This document shows positions 5,625 to 6,112 of a stretch of 6,112 bases of DNA, piece by piece. The stretch is from an uncultured Eubacteriales bacterium (GTDB lineage: Bacteria; Bacillota_A; Clostridia; Lachnospirales; Lachnospiraceae): contig CADCPV010000357.1 in NCBI GenBank assembly GCA_902803345.1, positions 1-6,112 on the forward strand. The letters run 5' to 3'. Made by a program: the position numbers and the translations under genes. Under the pieces are notes generated by a model. It saw only the letters and a list, made by a program, of their open reading frames with translations. It was not told where the DNA came from and did no database searches. The number at the start of each line of letters is the position of its first letter. The stretch's first letter is position 1.

Positions 5625-6112
5625 GTGTTCGGGTATCTTACGGCTTATCAGGACAGGCTGAGCCCGGAGGACCGGCAGATTTACCAGGGCTATTACTGCG
5701 GCCTCTGCCGGACGCTTTCCGAAAAGTACGGAAGGAAATCGGCATTGATACTGGCCTATGACCCGGTGCTTCTGGCGATTCTCTATACGGATCTTTATGA
5801 AGGGCCGGAGGACAGATCCGAACGCCGCTGCTTCTATAAGGGGGCGAAAGTGCCTCTAATACGGACGGAGTCTCTTGGTTTTGCTGCAGACATCAACCTG
5901 ATGCTCGCGTGGCACAATTACAGCGACCAGGTATACGACAGCAGGAAGAAGCAGGCGCTTCGGGCGCTCCGGTTTCTTCAGCGGGAATACCGTGAAACGG
6001 CGGAAGTCTACCCGGAAAAGGACCGGATCCTCCGCGAATACATGGAGGCCCTTCACGACTGTGAGAGAAGAGACCCGGACAACCCGGACGAAGCGGCGAA
6101 CCTGACCGGCGA
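5625..6112 (+). CDS. DUF5685-like protein, N-terminal part (cut by window edge)
   Basis: The frame stays open from a GTG start to the right edge, giving 162 residues of an incomplete protein. GGAGGGG (5610-5616) lies 8 bases before the GTG. The N-terminus MFGYLTAYQDRLSPEDRQIYQGYYCGLC is typical of proteins I recognise as DUF5685: MFGY start, a Tyr-rich helix and the CGLC motif (25-28). Further Cys occur at 69 (RRCFYKGAK) and 146 (HDCERR). The AADINLML segment (87-94) followed by an acidic or polar helix also fits. No signal peptide or membrane segment is visible in this part, so a cytoplasmic location is likely. The four Cys could form a metal site, but this is unproven. Function of the family is unknown to me. 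It is the second gene of an operon with the zinc-ribbon membrane protein. Confidence 0.8.
   Translation, partial: MFGYLTAYQDRLSPEDRQIYQGYYCGLCRTLSEKYGRKSALILAYDPVLLAILYTDLYEGPEDRSERRCFYKGAKVPLIRTESLGFAADINLMLAWHNYSDQVYDSRKKQALRALRFLQREYRETAEVYPEKDRILREYMEALHDCERRDPDNPDEAANLTG

Overview
The window looks like chromosomal DNA from a fairly GC-rich member of the Clostridia, most likely close to Lachnospiraceae. I infer this from strong AGGAGG-type ribosome binding sites, consensus sigma-A promoters with 17-base spacers, a lipoprotein carrying an SH3 and a 3D domain, and a zinc-ribbon membrane protein followed by a DUF5685-like protein, a pair I associate with this group. No rRNA, tRNA, CRISPR array, insertion sequence or phage gene is visible.

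Layout, left to right. Bases 1-182 are non-coding and repeat-rich: a two-tier hairpin with a C(UUCG)G loop on the minus strand, then three perfect 11-base tandem repeats. Bases 183-1409 (minus strand) encode a UDP-sugar pyrophosphorylase resembling the eukaryotic UDP-GlcNAc enzyme UAP1. A divergent promoter region (1410-1637) separates it from pfkA (1638-2615), an ATP-dependent 6-phosphofructokinase with several changes at usually conserved sites. A strong hairpin follows pfkA, then a TrmH/SpoU-family RNA 2'-O-methyltransferase (2709-3500).

Bases 3501-3673 hold a series of A-tracts spaced at about one helical turn, directly upstream of a very good promoter that drives a 471-residue lipoprotein (3674-5089): lipobox, Thr/Glu-repeat linker, SH3 domain, Ala/Glu-rich coiled coil and C-terminal 3D domain. 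It ends at a clear rho-independent terminator. A new promoter then drives a small two-gene operon: a membrane protein with a C-terminal zinc ribbon (5217-5606) and a DUF5685-like protein (5625 to the right edge, cut off).

The genes do not form one pathway. The left half is central and sugar-nucleotide metabolism plus RNA modification, the middle is cell-wall surface biology, and the right is an uncharacterised conserved operon. I found no convincing new multi-gene system. The best leads are the phased A-tract promoter region, the left-edge repeat structure, the altered phosphofructokinase residues and the 3D-domain lipoprotein.
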